DNA of 64,000 nucleotides from Streptomyces sp. NBC_00234 (GTDB taxonomy: Bacteria > Actinomycetota > Actinomycetes > Streptomycetales > Streptomycetaceae), in assembly GCF_036195325.1 (NCBI RefSeq), contig NZ_CP108101.1, forward strand, positions 6,076,001 through 6,140,000. Direction: 5' to 3'. A program made the translations under genes and the position numbers. Position 1 is the first letter of the stretch. Each line of letters starts with the position of its first letter. Below, in pieces: positions 24,714 to 33,084 of the stretch. The notes below the pieces were generated by a model. That model ran no database searches and was not told the DNA's origin. It was given only the letters and a program-made list of their open reading frames with translations.

Positions 24714-25490
24714 TCAGCGCTCGGCGGACCGGACGATCGTGAAGATCGCGCCCTCCGGGTCCGAGACCGTCGCCAGCCGGCCCGTCGTGCTGTCTCTCGG
24801 CGGCTGGACGACATGTCCTCCGAGCTCCGACACCCGGGCCGCGGCCTCGTCCGTGTCTTCCACCTCGAAATGGGTCATCCAGTGCGGTCCCCGGTCGCGC
24901 GGCAGGGCGTGTCCCACGCCGTGCAGCGAGGCCACGGGGCGGCCGTCCACGTGCAGCGTCTGGTAGTCGAAGTCGGCCGAGACGACCGCCTCGGTCTCGA
25001 AGCCGAAGACCGCCTGGTAGAACTTGCCGACCGAGGCGGTCTCCCGGGTCACCAGCTCGTTCCAGACCGGGGTCCCCGGGGCGCCCGCCAGAGCCGTACC
25101 GACGTGTGCGGCGGCCTGCCAGATGCCGAAGACCGCTCCGCTCGGGTCGGAGGCGATGGCCAGGCGGCCCGCGTCACCCGCGTCGATGGGCCCGACCGCG
25201 ACCGTGCCCCCGCAGGAGCGGATCGTCTCCGCCGTGGCGTCGGCGTCGTCGGTGGCGAGATAGGTCGTCCAGGCGACCGGCAGGTGCCGGTCGGGAGCCA
25301 GCTGTCCGAGCCCCGCGACCTCCTTGCCGTCGAGCAGCGCGCGGACGTACGGCCCCAGTTGTTCGGGCCCCGGCCGGAACTCCCAGCCGAACAGGGCGGC
25401 GTAGAAATCCTGGGTGGCCGTCAGGCCGTGCACGATCAGACTCACCCAGCACGGTGTTCCGGGTGTGCGCCGCTCGGCAGCCTCGGTCAT
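24714..25490 (-). CDS. Two-domain VOC (glyoxalase/bleomycin-resistance fold) protein
   Basis: 258 residues from the ATG at 25490, preceded by GGAGAGAGAAG. Two tandem VOC modules are visible: residues about 10-120 (CWVSLIVHGLTATQDFYAALFGWEF) and 135-255 (PVWNELVTRETASVGKFYQAVFGFE). Both carry the beta-alpha-beta-beta-beta pattern. Similar actinobacterial proteins are annotated as hydroxylase or glyoxalase-like, and none that I know has a firm reaction. The full metal-ligand set of glyoxalase I is not obvious. It has no clear operon partner. Confidence 0.88.
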   Translation of the reverse strand: MTEAAERRTPGTPCWVSLIVHGLTATQDFYAALFGWEFRPGPEQLGPYVRALLDGKEVAGLGQLAPDRHLPVAWTTYLATDDADATAETIRSCGGTVAVGPIDAGDAGRLAIASDPSGAVFGIWQAAAHVGTALAGAPGTPVWNELVTRETASVGKFYQAVFGFETEAVVSADFDYQTLHVDGRPVASLHGVGHALPRDRGPHWMTHFEVEDTDEAAARVSELGGHVVQPPRDSTTGRLATVSDPEGAIFTIVRSAER

Positions 25491-25725
25491 CGTCTTCTCT
25501 CTCCTCGGACCGTTGTGGTGGCCGTACGGGGGGACAGGACCGGCGCACCGGCCCAAAGAGTGGAGGGGATGTACGCCCGTGCAGATGCTTGCACCACCTG
25601 AGGCGTGACGCGCCACGGCCGCGCCGCCTTTCGACGGCTTCTCGATACAGAGGGTCCGAATTGAGGTGGTATATCCACATCGGTATCGCTACAGGTGAGG
25701 TGACTCCTGCGCGAGGATGGCACTC

Positions 25726-26550
25726 ATGAAGCCCATCATCACCGCATCCGAATATGCGAGCGCGTCGGCGGGGCCACGGCCGCCGGTGCTCCTGGACGTC
25801 CGCTGGCAGCTGGGTGGTCCGCACGGGCGCCCCGACTACGAGGCCGGGCACATTCCCGGCGCGGTCTTCGTCGATCTCGATGCCGAGCTCGCCGGTCCGG
25901 CGGGGAAGGGCGGCCGGCACCCGCTGCCCGACCCGGAGGAGTTCGGTGCGGTGATGCGCCGCGCCGGGGTCTCCCACGACACTCCCGTCGTCGTGTACGA
26001 CGGCGGCCTGGGCTGGGCTGCGGCGCGTGCCTGGTGGCTGCTGCGCTGGACCGGGCACCGCGACGTCAGGGTGCTCGACGGCGGCCTCGCGGCCTGGACG
26101 GGCGAGCTCTCCACCGGGACGCCCGCGCCGGCCGAGGGGGACTTCCGGCCCGCGGCGGGCGCGCTGCCGCTGCTCGACGCGGACGCGGCGGCCGGCCTCG
26201 CCCGCTCCGGGCTGCTCCTCGACGCGCGGGCCGCGGAGCGCTACCGGGGCGACGTGGAGCCGATCGACCGGGTCGGCGGCCATGTCCCGGGCGCGGTCTC
26301 CGCCCCGACCACGGAGAACGTCGCCGAGGACGGGCGGTTCCTGGCGGCCGAGTTGCTGGCCTCCCGGTTCTCCGGGCTGGGAGCCGACGCGGGCGAGGTG
26401 GGCGTCTACTGCGGCTCGGGCGTCTCCGGTGCCCATCAGGTGCTGGCACTGGAAATCGCCGGATACCGCGCGGCTCTGTACGCAGGCTCCTGGTCCGAGT
26501 GGTCCTCCGACGCGTCCCGGCCGGTCGCGACGGGCCCGGACCCGCAATAA
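25726..26550 (+). CDS. Thiosulfate/3-mercaptopyruvate sulfurtransferase (two rhodanese domains)
   Basis: 274 residues from the ATG at 25726, chosen because GCGAGGA lies nine bases upstream; an ATG at 25717 is possible. An inactive N-terminal rhodanese domain (VLLDVRWQLGGPHGRPDYEAG) is followed by a catalytic one with the active-site Cys in VYCGSGVSGAH. CGSGVS resembles mercaptopyruvate sulfurtransferases more than plain rhodanese. It transfers sulfane sulfur to cyanide or thiol acceptors in the cytoplasm. It converges on sepH with a strong shared terminator between. Confidence 0.92.
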   Translation: MKPIITASEYASASAGPRPPVLLDVRWQLGGPHGRPDYEAGHIPGAVFVDLDAELAGPAGKGGRHPLPDPEEFGAVMRRAGVSHDTPVVVYDGGLGWAAARAWWLLRWTGHRDVRVLDGGLAAWTGELSTGTPAPAEGDFRPAAGALPLLDADAAAGLARSGLLLDARAAERYRGDVEPIDRVGGHVPGAVSAPTTENVAEDGRFLAAELLASRFSGLGADAGEVGVYCGSGVSGAHQVLALEIAGYRAALYAGSWSEWSSDASRPVATGPDPQ

Positions 26551-26567
26551 CCCTCCGGGCACAGAGC

Positions 26568-26599
26568 GAGGGCCCGTACGCGGTCGCGTACGGGCCCTC
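26568..26599. terminator. Bidirectional terminator between sulfurtransferase and sepH
   Basis: A 14-bp perfect stem GAGGGCCCGTACGC (26568-26581) with GCGTACGGGCCCTC (26586-26599) has a 4-nt loop and sits between two convergent genes. Confidence 0.85.
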
Positions 26600-26619
26600 G
26601 TCATGCCTCGGTCACCGGC

Positions 26620-27684
26620 TCAGTCCTGCTTCTTCCGGCGCGTACCGAAAACGATCTCGTCCCAGCTGGGCACGGCTGCCCGTCGGCCCGGGCGGACGCC
26701 GTCCGCCTCGGCCTGCCGGTCCGTCGTCCCGGTCAGCCGGTCGCGGTGACCGGCCACCGCACGTGGCATCAGGACGTCCGCGTACGCCGATCCGGCCCCC
26801 GCGGAAGCAGCCGCCGCGGGCGGCTCGTCCGCTTCGGGCTCGTGGACCGCGGGCTCGATGGCGGGCGGCTCGGGCGGCGAGGGCCGTTCCGGTACGACCA
26901 TGTCGCCCCGGAAGCTCGGCACGGCCTCCAGCAGGCTGGTCAGCGAATCGCGCTCGCCGGCCGACACCCCGCCGATGTGCTCCTCGGGCTCGGGAGGCGG
27001 CGGCGGGGAGGGGCGCTCCATCTGACGGTCCAGAGCACGGTCCAGCGGCCGGTCGCGCGGCAGCCGTGCGATCCGGGGCACGAAGGGGAAGCTGGGCTCC
27101 GGCGCGGCGACGTCGTCGGTCTCGCCGATCAGCGAGCGCGCCTCGTCGTCCACGGCCTGGACGAGCCGCCGCGGCGGGTCGTACGTCCAGCTCGCCGAGT
27201 GGGGCTCGCCCGCGACCCGGTAGACCAGGAGGACTTCCCAGGTGCCGTCGTCGCGGCGCCAGGAGTCCCACTGGACCGTTTCCTTGTCCGCACCCCGCAT
27301 CAGGAGGCGCTCCTGGACCGCCTCGCCGAGCTGGGGGCCGGTGTTCTCGCCGGGACGGCGCACGGGAGTCTTCCGGGCCCGCTCGGCCATGAAGGCGCGC
27401 TCCGCGAGCACGGGGCCCTCGAAGCGGCGTACACGGTCGACGGGGATTCCGGCGAACTGAGCGACCTCCTCCGCGGAGGCACCGGCGCGTATCCGGGCCT
27501 GGATGTCGCGGGGGCGGAGGTGGCTCTCCACCTCGATCTCGATCTGGCCGAGCCGGGCGCGGTCGTTGCGCACGGCGGCGCGCAGCCGCTCATCGATCGG
27601 AAGCGTGTACTCCGTGCTGTCCGCAGCCTTGAGCACCAGTCGTGTGCCGTCGTTTGAGACGGCCACGACACGCAGTTCGGGCAT
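26620..27684 (-). CDS. sepH: Cell division protein SepH (DUF3071)
   Basis: 354 residues from the ATG at 27684, with a perfect GGAGG seven bases upstream. The conserved N-terminal domain starts MPELRVVAVSNDGTRLVLK and includes a helix-turn-helix-like segment (ARIRAGASAEEVAQFAGIP, about 63-81). The C-terminal part is long, proline- and charge-rich and probably disordered. SepH in Streptomyces and Mycobacterium binds FtsZ and promotes filament assembly during sporulation and vegetative septation. It is divergent from a membrane protein with repeated RTQLL motifs. Confidence 0.95.
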   Translation of the reverse strand: MPELRVVAVSNDGTRLVLKAADSTEYTLPIDERLRAAVRNDRARLGQIEIEVESHLRPRDIQARIRAGASAEEVAQFAGIPVDRVRRFEGPVLAERAFMAERARKTPVRRPGENTGPQLGEAVQERLLMRGADKETVQWDSWRRDDGTWEVLLVYRVAGEPHSASWTYDPPRRLVQAVDDEARSLIGETDDVAAPEPSFPFVPRIARLPRDRPLDRALDRQMERPSPPPPPEPEEHIGGVSAGERDSLTSLLEAVPSFRGDMVVPERPSPPEPPAIEPAVHEPEADEPPAAAASAGAGSAYADVLMPRAVAGHRDRLTGTTDRQAEADGVRPGRRAAVPSWDEIVFGTRRKKQD

Positions 27685-28180
27685 GGGAACCTCCCGGGTG
27701 GTGCCTGCCGACGTCACGTGCGTCGCTGCTTCCGCTAGTCGAGTGTGGCCTGCCCGGGTGCAGCCTGCCACAACCTTGCCAAGTTACCCGGCGTGTCGGG
27801 CCTTGGCCCTCAAGCGCCGTTATGGCACGGTTACCTATTTGCGACACACAGTGACCGGGTGGTCGCTCTGTGTAGCAGGCGCCGTGCGATGCCGCGGCGC
27901 CGCCGGTTCGAGTGCCGCCTTCGGCCCCCTCCCGAAGGGCCCGGATACCCATGCGGGAGTCCGGCCCCAGGGCTCGCCACAGTACTCCATTCGGGCCATG
28001 CGGGTGGACCGGCGCGCCGCCGAAGTTCTCGCGGGGCGCGGGAGTTGACCTGTGCGCCGGCCGGGCAAATGTGCGCATTGGGTGTCCTGCTTCACAGAAT
28101 CCCCGGAAGTGGAACTATTCACTTCGCCCAAAGGTCCCTTCCTGTTGCATGGTGGGAGAGATGTCAAGCAGAGGCTGGTA
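27685..28180. other. 496-bp gene-free region between sepH and the RTQLL-repeat gene
   Basis: No credible coding frame is visible. The region must hold the promoters of two divergent genes. TTGACC at 28045-28050 is a possible -35 box, with no convincing -10. GAAGTG (28106-28111) and CACTTC (28120-28125) form a 20-bp inverted repeat about 55 bp before the plus-strand gene, and a 6-bp hairpin (CTTCGG/CCGAAG) lies at 27919-27937. Confidence 0.5.
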
Positions 28181-29212
28181 ATGGTTCATAAGCCGGAAAG
28201 CGACATAGAACCCAAGGAAAGGCGCATAGATCTGAGTCTGCCGCAGGTTGCCGGCAGCGCTGTGGCAGCGGTCGCCGCCGCCGTCATGGCCTCGCAACTG
28301 GGCGTGTACGGAACGATTGCCGGCGCGGGAGTGATGAGCGTCGTCGCCACCTGCGGGGGCTCCGTCTTCCAGCATTTCTTCCGCCGCACGGGCGAACAGA
28401 TCCGCGAGGTCACCGTCCATGTGAAGCATCCTGCGGGGCGCCAGGTGACCGTACGGACGAGGGAGACGACTCCTGCGGGGTACGAGCGGCGACCGCTGCC
28501 GGAGCCGGTGGACGAGGCGACGACGGTGCTGCGCACCGTGCCGGCCGACACGGACCGTACGCAGCTGCTCGACCTCGACCGTACCCAGCTGCTGCGGCCC
28601 GACCCGGACCGTACGCAGCCGCTGACATCCGATCCCGGACGCACGCAGCTGCTCGGCCGGGTGGACGGGACCCCGGTGCCCGCGCCGGGCGGCCCGGACG
28701 ACGAGTTCTCCGACGCCACCACGCACGGCACGCGCGTCCGGGGCTGGAAGAAGTCGGCGCTCGCGGCCGTCGCGGTGTTCGCGTTGGCGATGGTCGGGAT
28801 CACCACGTTCGAGCTCGTCTCGGGCAACGACCTGAGCGGCGGCCGGGGAACGACCTTCGGTTCCGTCGTGCGGGGCGGCGACCAGGGCTCGGGACCGGCG
28901 CCCGCGCCCTCCGACGGCACCGGTCAGGAGCAGGGCGGGGACCAGGACCCGGAGACCGGCAGCAGCACGGCTCCCGGCACGGACCCGGGTGACGGCGCGA
29001 GCGCGAAGCCGGACTCGGGCCGGGAGGACGACGGGCAGACGGCCGAGCCGACGCCCACGCCCTCCGGTTCCGCCGGCGAAACCGCTCCGCCTCCCGCGCC
29101 CGACCCGACGGCGTCGGAGGACGACACCACGTCCACCCCGGACCCGACCGGCACGGCCGAGGACCCGGCGCAGCAGGACGCGCCCACGACCGGCACGGGA
29201 ACCGTCGGCTGA
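28181..29212 (+). CDS. Membrane protein with RTQLL repeats (unknown function)
   Basis: 343 residues from the ATG at 28181 (GAGG upstream). Residues 24-65 are hydrophobic and Ala/Gly-rich, probably a membrane hairpin. Residues 111-160 carry ATTVL and four spaced repeats, DRTQLL (125-130), DRTQLL (133-138), DRTQPL (143-148) and GRTQLL (153-158). A second membrane helix covers about 191-212, and the last 130 residues are a Ser/Thr/Pro/Gly/Asp-rich tail. I do not recognise a named family. Acidic-flanked Thr-Gln and Thr-Thr-Val motifs recall sites phosphorylated by PknB-type kinases and read by FHA domains. Position beside sepH hints at envelope or division, but no function can be assigned. Confidence 0.8.
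   Translation: MVHKPESDIEPKERRIDLSLPQVAGSAVAAVAAAVMASQLGVYGTIAGAGVMSVVATCGGSVFQHFFRRTGEQIREVTVHVKHPAGRQVTVRTRETTPAGYERRPLPEPVDEATTVLRTVPADTDRTQLLDLDRTQLLRPDPDRTQPLTSDPGRTQLLGRVDGTPVPAPGGPDDEFSDATTHGTRVRGWKKSALAAVAVFALAMVGITTFELVSGNDLSGGRGTTFGSVVRGGDQGSGPAPAPSDGTGQEQGGDQDPETGSSTAPGTDPGDGASAKPDSGREDDGQTAEPTPTPSGSAGETAPPPAPDPTASEDDTTSTPDPTGTAEDPAQQDAPTTGTGTVG
28553..28654 (+). repeat. Coding repeat array RTQLL x4
   Basis: Four in-frame copies of a (D/G)RTQ(L/P)L hexapeptide occur at 8-10 residue spacing. The DNA copies share GACCGTAC(G/C)CAGCTGCT, and the third and fourth are more diverged. Confidence 0.85.
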
Positions 29213-29220
29213 CGACGGCG

Positions 29221-29248
29221 GGCACCGGGCCCCGCGGGGCCCGGTGCC
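29221..29248. terminator. Palindromic terminator between convergent genes
   Basis: A 28-bp perfect palindrome (GGCACCGGGCCCCG and its complement) sits 8 bp after the upstream stop and 6 bp before the end of the convergent oxidase gene. It would fold as a GC hairpin in both directions. Confidence 0.8.
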
Positions 29249-29254
29249 GGTCCG

Positions 29255-30577
29255 TCAGTCGCCCAGGACGCGGCGCAGGTAGTCGTTGGCGAACATCCGG
29301 TCCGGGTCGAGCCGGTCGCGTACGGCGGTGAACTCGCCGAACCGCGGATAGACCCCGGCCAGGTACGCGGCGTCACGGGTGTGGATCTTCCCCCAGTGCG
29401 GGCGCCCGCCGTGGGCGGTCATGATCTGTTCCACCGCGGTGAAGTACGCCTGGTGGGGCGTGCCCCGGTACAGATGCACGGCGATGTACGCGCTCTCGCG
29501 GCCCGAGGCCGTGGAGAGCGCGATGTCGTCGGCGGGCGCGGTCCTGACCTCGACCGGGAAGCTGATCCGCAGGGACGAGCGGTCGATCATGGCCTTGACC
29601 TCACGCAGGGCCTCGACGGCGTTCTCCCGCGGCAGCGCGTACTCCATCTCCATGAAGCGGACCCGGCGCGGGCTGGTGAAGACCTTGTACGGGATGTCGG
29701 TGTACGTACGGGCCGAGAGGGCCTTACTGGAGATCCTGGCGATCGACGGGATGGTCGCGGGGACCGCGCGGCCGAGCGAGCAGGCGACCTGGAAGACGCC
29801 GTTCGACAGCAGCTCGTCGTCCACCCAGGCGCCGACCCTGCCGGGCGGGGCGGCCGGGCCCGCGCTGCGGTTGTTGCGCTTGGTGTTGCAGTTGCCGGTG
29901 TGCGGGAACCAGTAGAACTCGAAGTGCTCGTTCTCCGTGAAGTGCCGGTCGAAGTCCGCGGTGACCCTGTCGAAGGTCATCGGCTCCTCGCGGGCCGTCA
30001 GCAGGAAGACCGGCTCCACGGCGAAGGTGATCGCGGTGATCACGCCGAGGGCGCCGAGCCCCAGGCGGGCCACGGCGAAGACATCCGGATTCTCCTGCTC
30101 CGAGCAGCGCAGCACCGTGCCGTCGGCGGTGACCAGTTCGAGGGCACGGATCTGCGCGGAGATCGAGGCCGAGTCGCGGCCGGTGCCGTGCGTGCCGGTC
30201 GACGTGGCCCCGGCGACCGTCTGCTCCATGATGTCGCCCATGTTGGTGAGGGAGAGCCCCTCGCGGGCGAGCGCCGTGTTGAGCCGCTTCAGCGGGGTGC
30301 CGGCCTCGACCGTCACCGTCATCGCCGTACGGTCTATGTCCCGTATCCCGGTCAGCAGATCGGGACGTATCAGAACGCCGTCGGTGGCCGCCGTCGCCGT
30401 GAACGAATGGCCCGTGCCGACCGGCTTCACCTTCAGGCCGTCCTCGGCCGCCCTGCGAAGCACCTCGGAGAGCTCGTCCACGGACGCCGGCGTCACCGAC
30501 CGTACCGGCCGGGCGGTGACGTTTCCCGCCCAGTTACGCCACGCGCTTGTCGTCGTCCGTGCGTAGGTGTCGCTCAT
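29255..30577 (-). CDS. FAD-linked sugar-lactone oxidase (D-arabinono-1,4-lactone oxidase type)
   Basis: 440 residues. The N-terminal FAD-binding_4 domain contains GTGHSFTATAATDG and the TGTHGTGRDSAS loop. The C-terminal ALO domain ends in the characteristic HWGKIHTRDAAYL and FGEFTAVRDRLDPDRMF. Relatives oxidise aldonolactones or alditols with oxygen, producing hydrogen peroxide. The sequence lacks a clear signal peptide. Its start lies 44 bp inside the preceding MFS gene, in another frame, so the two are co-transcribed and translationally coupled. Confidence 0.9.
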   Translation of the reverse strand: MSDTYARTTTSAWRNWAGNVTARPVRSVTPASVDELSEVLRRAAEDGLKVKPVGTGHSFTATAATDGVLIRPDLLTGIRDIDRTAMTVTVEAGTPLKRLNTALAREGLSLTNMGDIMEQTVAGATSTGTHGTGRDSASISAQIRALELVTADGTVLRCSEQENPDVFAVARLGLGALGVITAITFAVEPVFLLTAREEPMTFDRVTADFDRHFTENEHFEFYWFPHTGNCNTKRNNRSAGPAAPPGRVGAWVDDELLSNGVFQVACSLGRAVPATIPSIARISSKALSARTYTDIPYKVFTSPRRVRFMEMEYALPRENAVEALREVKAMIDRSSLRISFPVEVRTAPADDIALSTASGRESAYIAVHLYRGTPHQAYFTAVEQIMTAHGGRPHWGKIHTRDAAYLAGVYPRFGEFTAVRDRLDPDRMFANDYLRRVLGD

Positions 30578-31781
30578 CTTCCCCGCGCTCTCCCGTAGGT
30601 GCCGGCTTGGCCAGCCGGCGATACCCCAGGAACCCCACCGCGGCCGCGAGCGCTCCCGCCACGGTGGGCACCACGTACCCCGCCTCCGCTCCGGAGGCGT
30701 CGACCACCCAGCCGGCGGCCGAGGAGCCGAGCGCCACTCCGACCGCGAGCCCGGTACCGGTCCAGCTCATGCCCTCGGTCAGTTCGGCGCGCGGTACGTG
30801 CTGCTCGACGAGGGCCATGGTGGTCACCATCGTCGGTGCGACGGAGAGGCCCGCGACAAAGAGCGCCACGGCCAGAAACGGCAGGTTCCCGGCCAGTTGG
30901 AGGGGGATCATACTCACGGCCATCACGCAGACTCCCACCAGCCACCTGGTGGACGGCTTGCCCTTGAGGTGCAGCAGCCCGAACACCACACCGGCGAGGC
31001 AGGAACCCAGGGCGTAGACCGCCAGGACGAGACTGGCCGCCGCCTTGTGGCCCTGCTCCTCGGCGAAGGCCACGGTGACCACGTCCACCGCCCCGAAGAT
31101 CGTTCCGGTCGCCACGAAGGTGAGCACCAGGACCTGGAGCCCGGGGGAGCGGAGCGCGGAGCCGCGGGAGTGATGCGATTTGGGGTGCGGAACGGGCTCG
31201 GTGGCCTTCTGCGCGGTCAGCCAGAAGACACCGACCGCCAGGAACACCCCGGCCAGCAGCGGGCCGGCTTCGGGGAACCAGGCCGTGGAGAGCCCGATCG
31301 AGATGATCGGTCCGAAGATGAAGCACACCTCGTCGACGATCGACTCCCACGCGTACGCGGTGTGCAGCTTGCGGGCCGAGCCGCGGTAGATCTCCGCCCA
31401 GCGGGCCCGGATCATCGAACCCACACTGGGCACGCAGCCGACGCCCACGGCGAAGACGAACAGGGTCCAGTCGGGCCACCGTTGCTGGGCGCAGACGAGC
31501 AGCCCCGCGACCGCCGCCACGGAGACCAGCGTGGCCGGGCGCAGCACCCGGCGCTGCCCGTACCGGTCGACCAGCCGGGAGATCTGCGGGCCGAACACCG
31601 CCGCCGCCATGGCGAGCGTGGCCGACAGCGCGCCCGCCAGCCCGTACCGGCCGGTGATCTGGGAGATCATGGTCACGACGCCGATCCCCATCATGGACAA
31701 CGGCATCCGGCCGAAGAATCCGGCCGCCGAGAACCCCTTGGAGCCGGGGGCGGCGAAAATGGCGCGGTAGGGGCTGGGCAA
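30534..31781 (-). CDS. MFS transporter
   Basis: 415 residues with a TTG start supported by GGAGTG seven bases upstream. About twelve hydrophobic helices are visible, with the MFS cytoplasmic loop signature partly kept (SRLVDRYGQRRVLRPATLV). It resembles the small drug/sugar efflux-type MFS proteins of actinobacteria. The substrate is unknown. Overlap with the downstream lactone oxidase suggests that the pair handles a sugar lactone or related metabolite. The divergent neighbour is ferrochelatase. Confidence 0.88.
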   Translation of the reverse strand: MPSPYRAIFAAPGSKGFSAAGFFGRMPLSMMGIGVVTMISQITGRYGLAGALSATLAMAAAVFGPQISRLVDRYGQRRVLRPATLVSVAAVAGLLVCAQQRWPDWTLFVFAVGVGCVPSVGSMIRARWAEIYRGSARKLHTAYAWESIVDEVCFIFGPIISIGLSTAWFPEAGPLLAGVFLAVGVFWLTAQKATEPVPHPKSHHSRGSALRSPGLQVLVLTFVATGTIFGAVDVVTVAFAEEQGHKAAASLVLAVYALGSCLAGVVFGLLHLKGKPSTRWLVGVCVMAVSMIPLQLAGNLPFLAVALFVAGLSVAPTMVTTMALVEQHVPRAELTEGMSWTGTGLAVGVALGSSAAGWVVDASGAEAGYVVPTVAGALAAAVGFLGYRRLAKPAPTGERGEDERHLRTDDDKRVA

Positions 31782-31909
31782 GGGGCACTCCGGTCGAGCC
31801 TGTCATGCGTGAAGATGGCCGATACAGCTTACGGGCGGAACCCCGGCGCCCGATACCTGGGCGGATGTCGGTTGCGGCGCCGTCCGGCCCGGGTGGCAGG
31901 ATCGGGTTC

Positions 31910-33037
31910 ATGTCCGATCTGCGCGATCCCGCTCTCTACGACGCCCTGCTGCTGCTCTCCTTCGGAGGCCCCGAAGGCCCGGACGATGTGGTTCCGTTCC
32001 TGGCGAACGTGACCCGTGGCCGCGGCATCCCCGAGGAGCGGCTGAAGGAAGTCGGCAAGCACTACTTCCTGTTCGGCGGCGTCAGCCCCATCAACGGGCA
32101 GAACCGGGCCCTGCTCGACGCCCTGCGCAAGGACTTCGCGGACAACGGCCTGGACCTGCCGGTGTACTGGGGCAACCGCAACTGGGCGCCGTACCTGACC
32201 GACACCCTGCGCGAGATGACCGTGGCCGGGCACCGCCGTATCGCCGTCCTCGCCACCAGCGCCTACGCCTCGTACTCGGGCTGCCGCCAGTACCGCGAGA
32301 ACCTCGCCGAGTCCCTCGCCGTCCTGGAGGCCGAGGGACTGCCGGTGCCGCGCGTCGACAAGCTGCGGCACTACTTCAACCACCCCGGTTTCGTGGAGCC
32401 CATGACGGACGGCGTGGTGGCCGCCCTGGCCGACCTGCCCGAGGACGTCCGCGCGGGCGCGCGGCTGGCCTTCACCACCCACTCGATCCCCACGTCCGCG
32501 GCCGACTCCTCGGGCCCCGAGGAGGCACACGGCGACGGCGGGGCGTACGTCGCGCAGCACCTCGACGTGGCCCGGGTGATCGTCGACGAGGTCCGCGAGC
32601 GGACGGGCGTCGCGTACCCGTGGGAGCTCGTCTACCAGTCGCGCAGCGGCGCTCCGCACATCCCGTGGCTGGAGCCCGACATCTGCGACCACCTGGAGGC
32701 CGTCCACGGAGCCGGCGCCCCGGCGGTCGTGATGGTCCCCATCGGCTTCGTCTCGGACCACATGGAGGTCCTGTACGACCTCGACACCGAGGCCACCGCG
32801 AAGGCGGCCGAGCTCGGTCTGCCGGTCCGCAGGTCCGCGACCGTCGGCGCCGACCCGCGGTTCGCCGCTGCCGTCCGCGAACTGCTCGTGGAACGCACGG
32901 CGGCCGAGCGGGGGCGGACGGTGGAACGGTGCGCGCTGGGCGCGCTGGGCCCCGCCCACGACCTGTGCCCGGTCGGCTGCTGCCCCGCGAGGACCCCGAA
33001 GCCCGCCGCCGCGGGCGCCGACAGCCCGTACGCCTAG
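31910..33037 (+). CDS. hemH: Ferrochelatase (coproporphyrin type)
   Basis: 375 residues from the ATG at 31910; in-frame codons further upstream run into the MFS promoter area. Motifs include LLLSFGGPEGPDDV, TSAYASYSGCRQYREN, the active-site His in FTTHSIP, and YQSRSGAPHIPWLEPDI. The C-terminus has clustered cysteines (HDLCPVGCCPAR) consistent with the [2Fe-2S] cluster known from actinobacterial ferrochelatases. In this phylum the enzyme inserts iron into coproporphyrin III. CAGGAT six bases before the ATG suggests a leaderless transcript. The stop codon lies inside a CTAGGGCC-type repeat shared with 38.1 kb. Confidence 0.95.
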   Translation: MSDLRDPALYDALLLLSFGGPEGPDDVVPFLANVTRGRGIPEERLKEVGKHYFLFGGVSPINGQNRALLDALRKDFADNGLDLPVYWGNRNWAPYLTDTLREMTVAGHRRIAVLATSAYASYSGCRQYRENLAESLAVLEAEGLPVPRVDKLRHYFNHPGFVEPMTDGVVAALADLPEDVRAGARLAFTTHSIPTSAADSSGPEEAHGDGGAYVAQHLDVARVIVDEVRERTGVAYPWELVYQSRSGAPHIPWLEPDICDHLEAVHGAGAPAVVMVPIGFVSDHMEVLYDLDTEATAKAAELGLPVRRSATVGADPRFAAAVRELLVERTAAERGRTVERCALGALGPAHDLCPVGCCPARTPKPAAAGADSPYA

Positions 33038-33077
33038 GGCCTCTCGTTTGGGCCTCCCGTCCGGATCGAAACCCTAG
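33034..33077. repeat. Short CTAGGGCC-ended inverted element (degenerate copy)
   Basis: CTAGGGCCTCTCGTTTGG (33034-33051) and CGAAACCCTAG (33067-33077) form imperfect ends of a 44-bp element. The left end provides the TAG stop of hemH. It is closely related to the 205-bp element at 38092-38296. Confidence 0.6.
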
Positions 33078-33084
33078 GAGCGCT

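Noticed and set aside
21418..24966. A nearly 1200-codon plus-strand frame opposite the S8 protease
   Set aside because: The minus strand encodes a complete protease with signal peptide and catalytic triad; the plus frame has no recognisable domain.
27685..28180. Small open frames between sepH and the repeat protein gene
   Set aside because: None has a ribosome site together with plausible codon use, and they overlap the promoter area.
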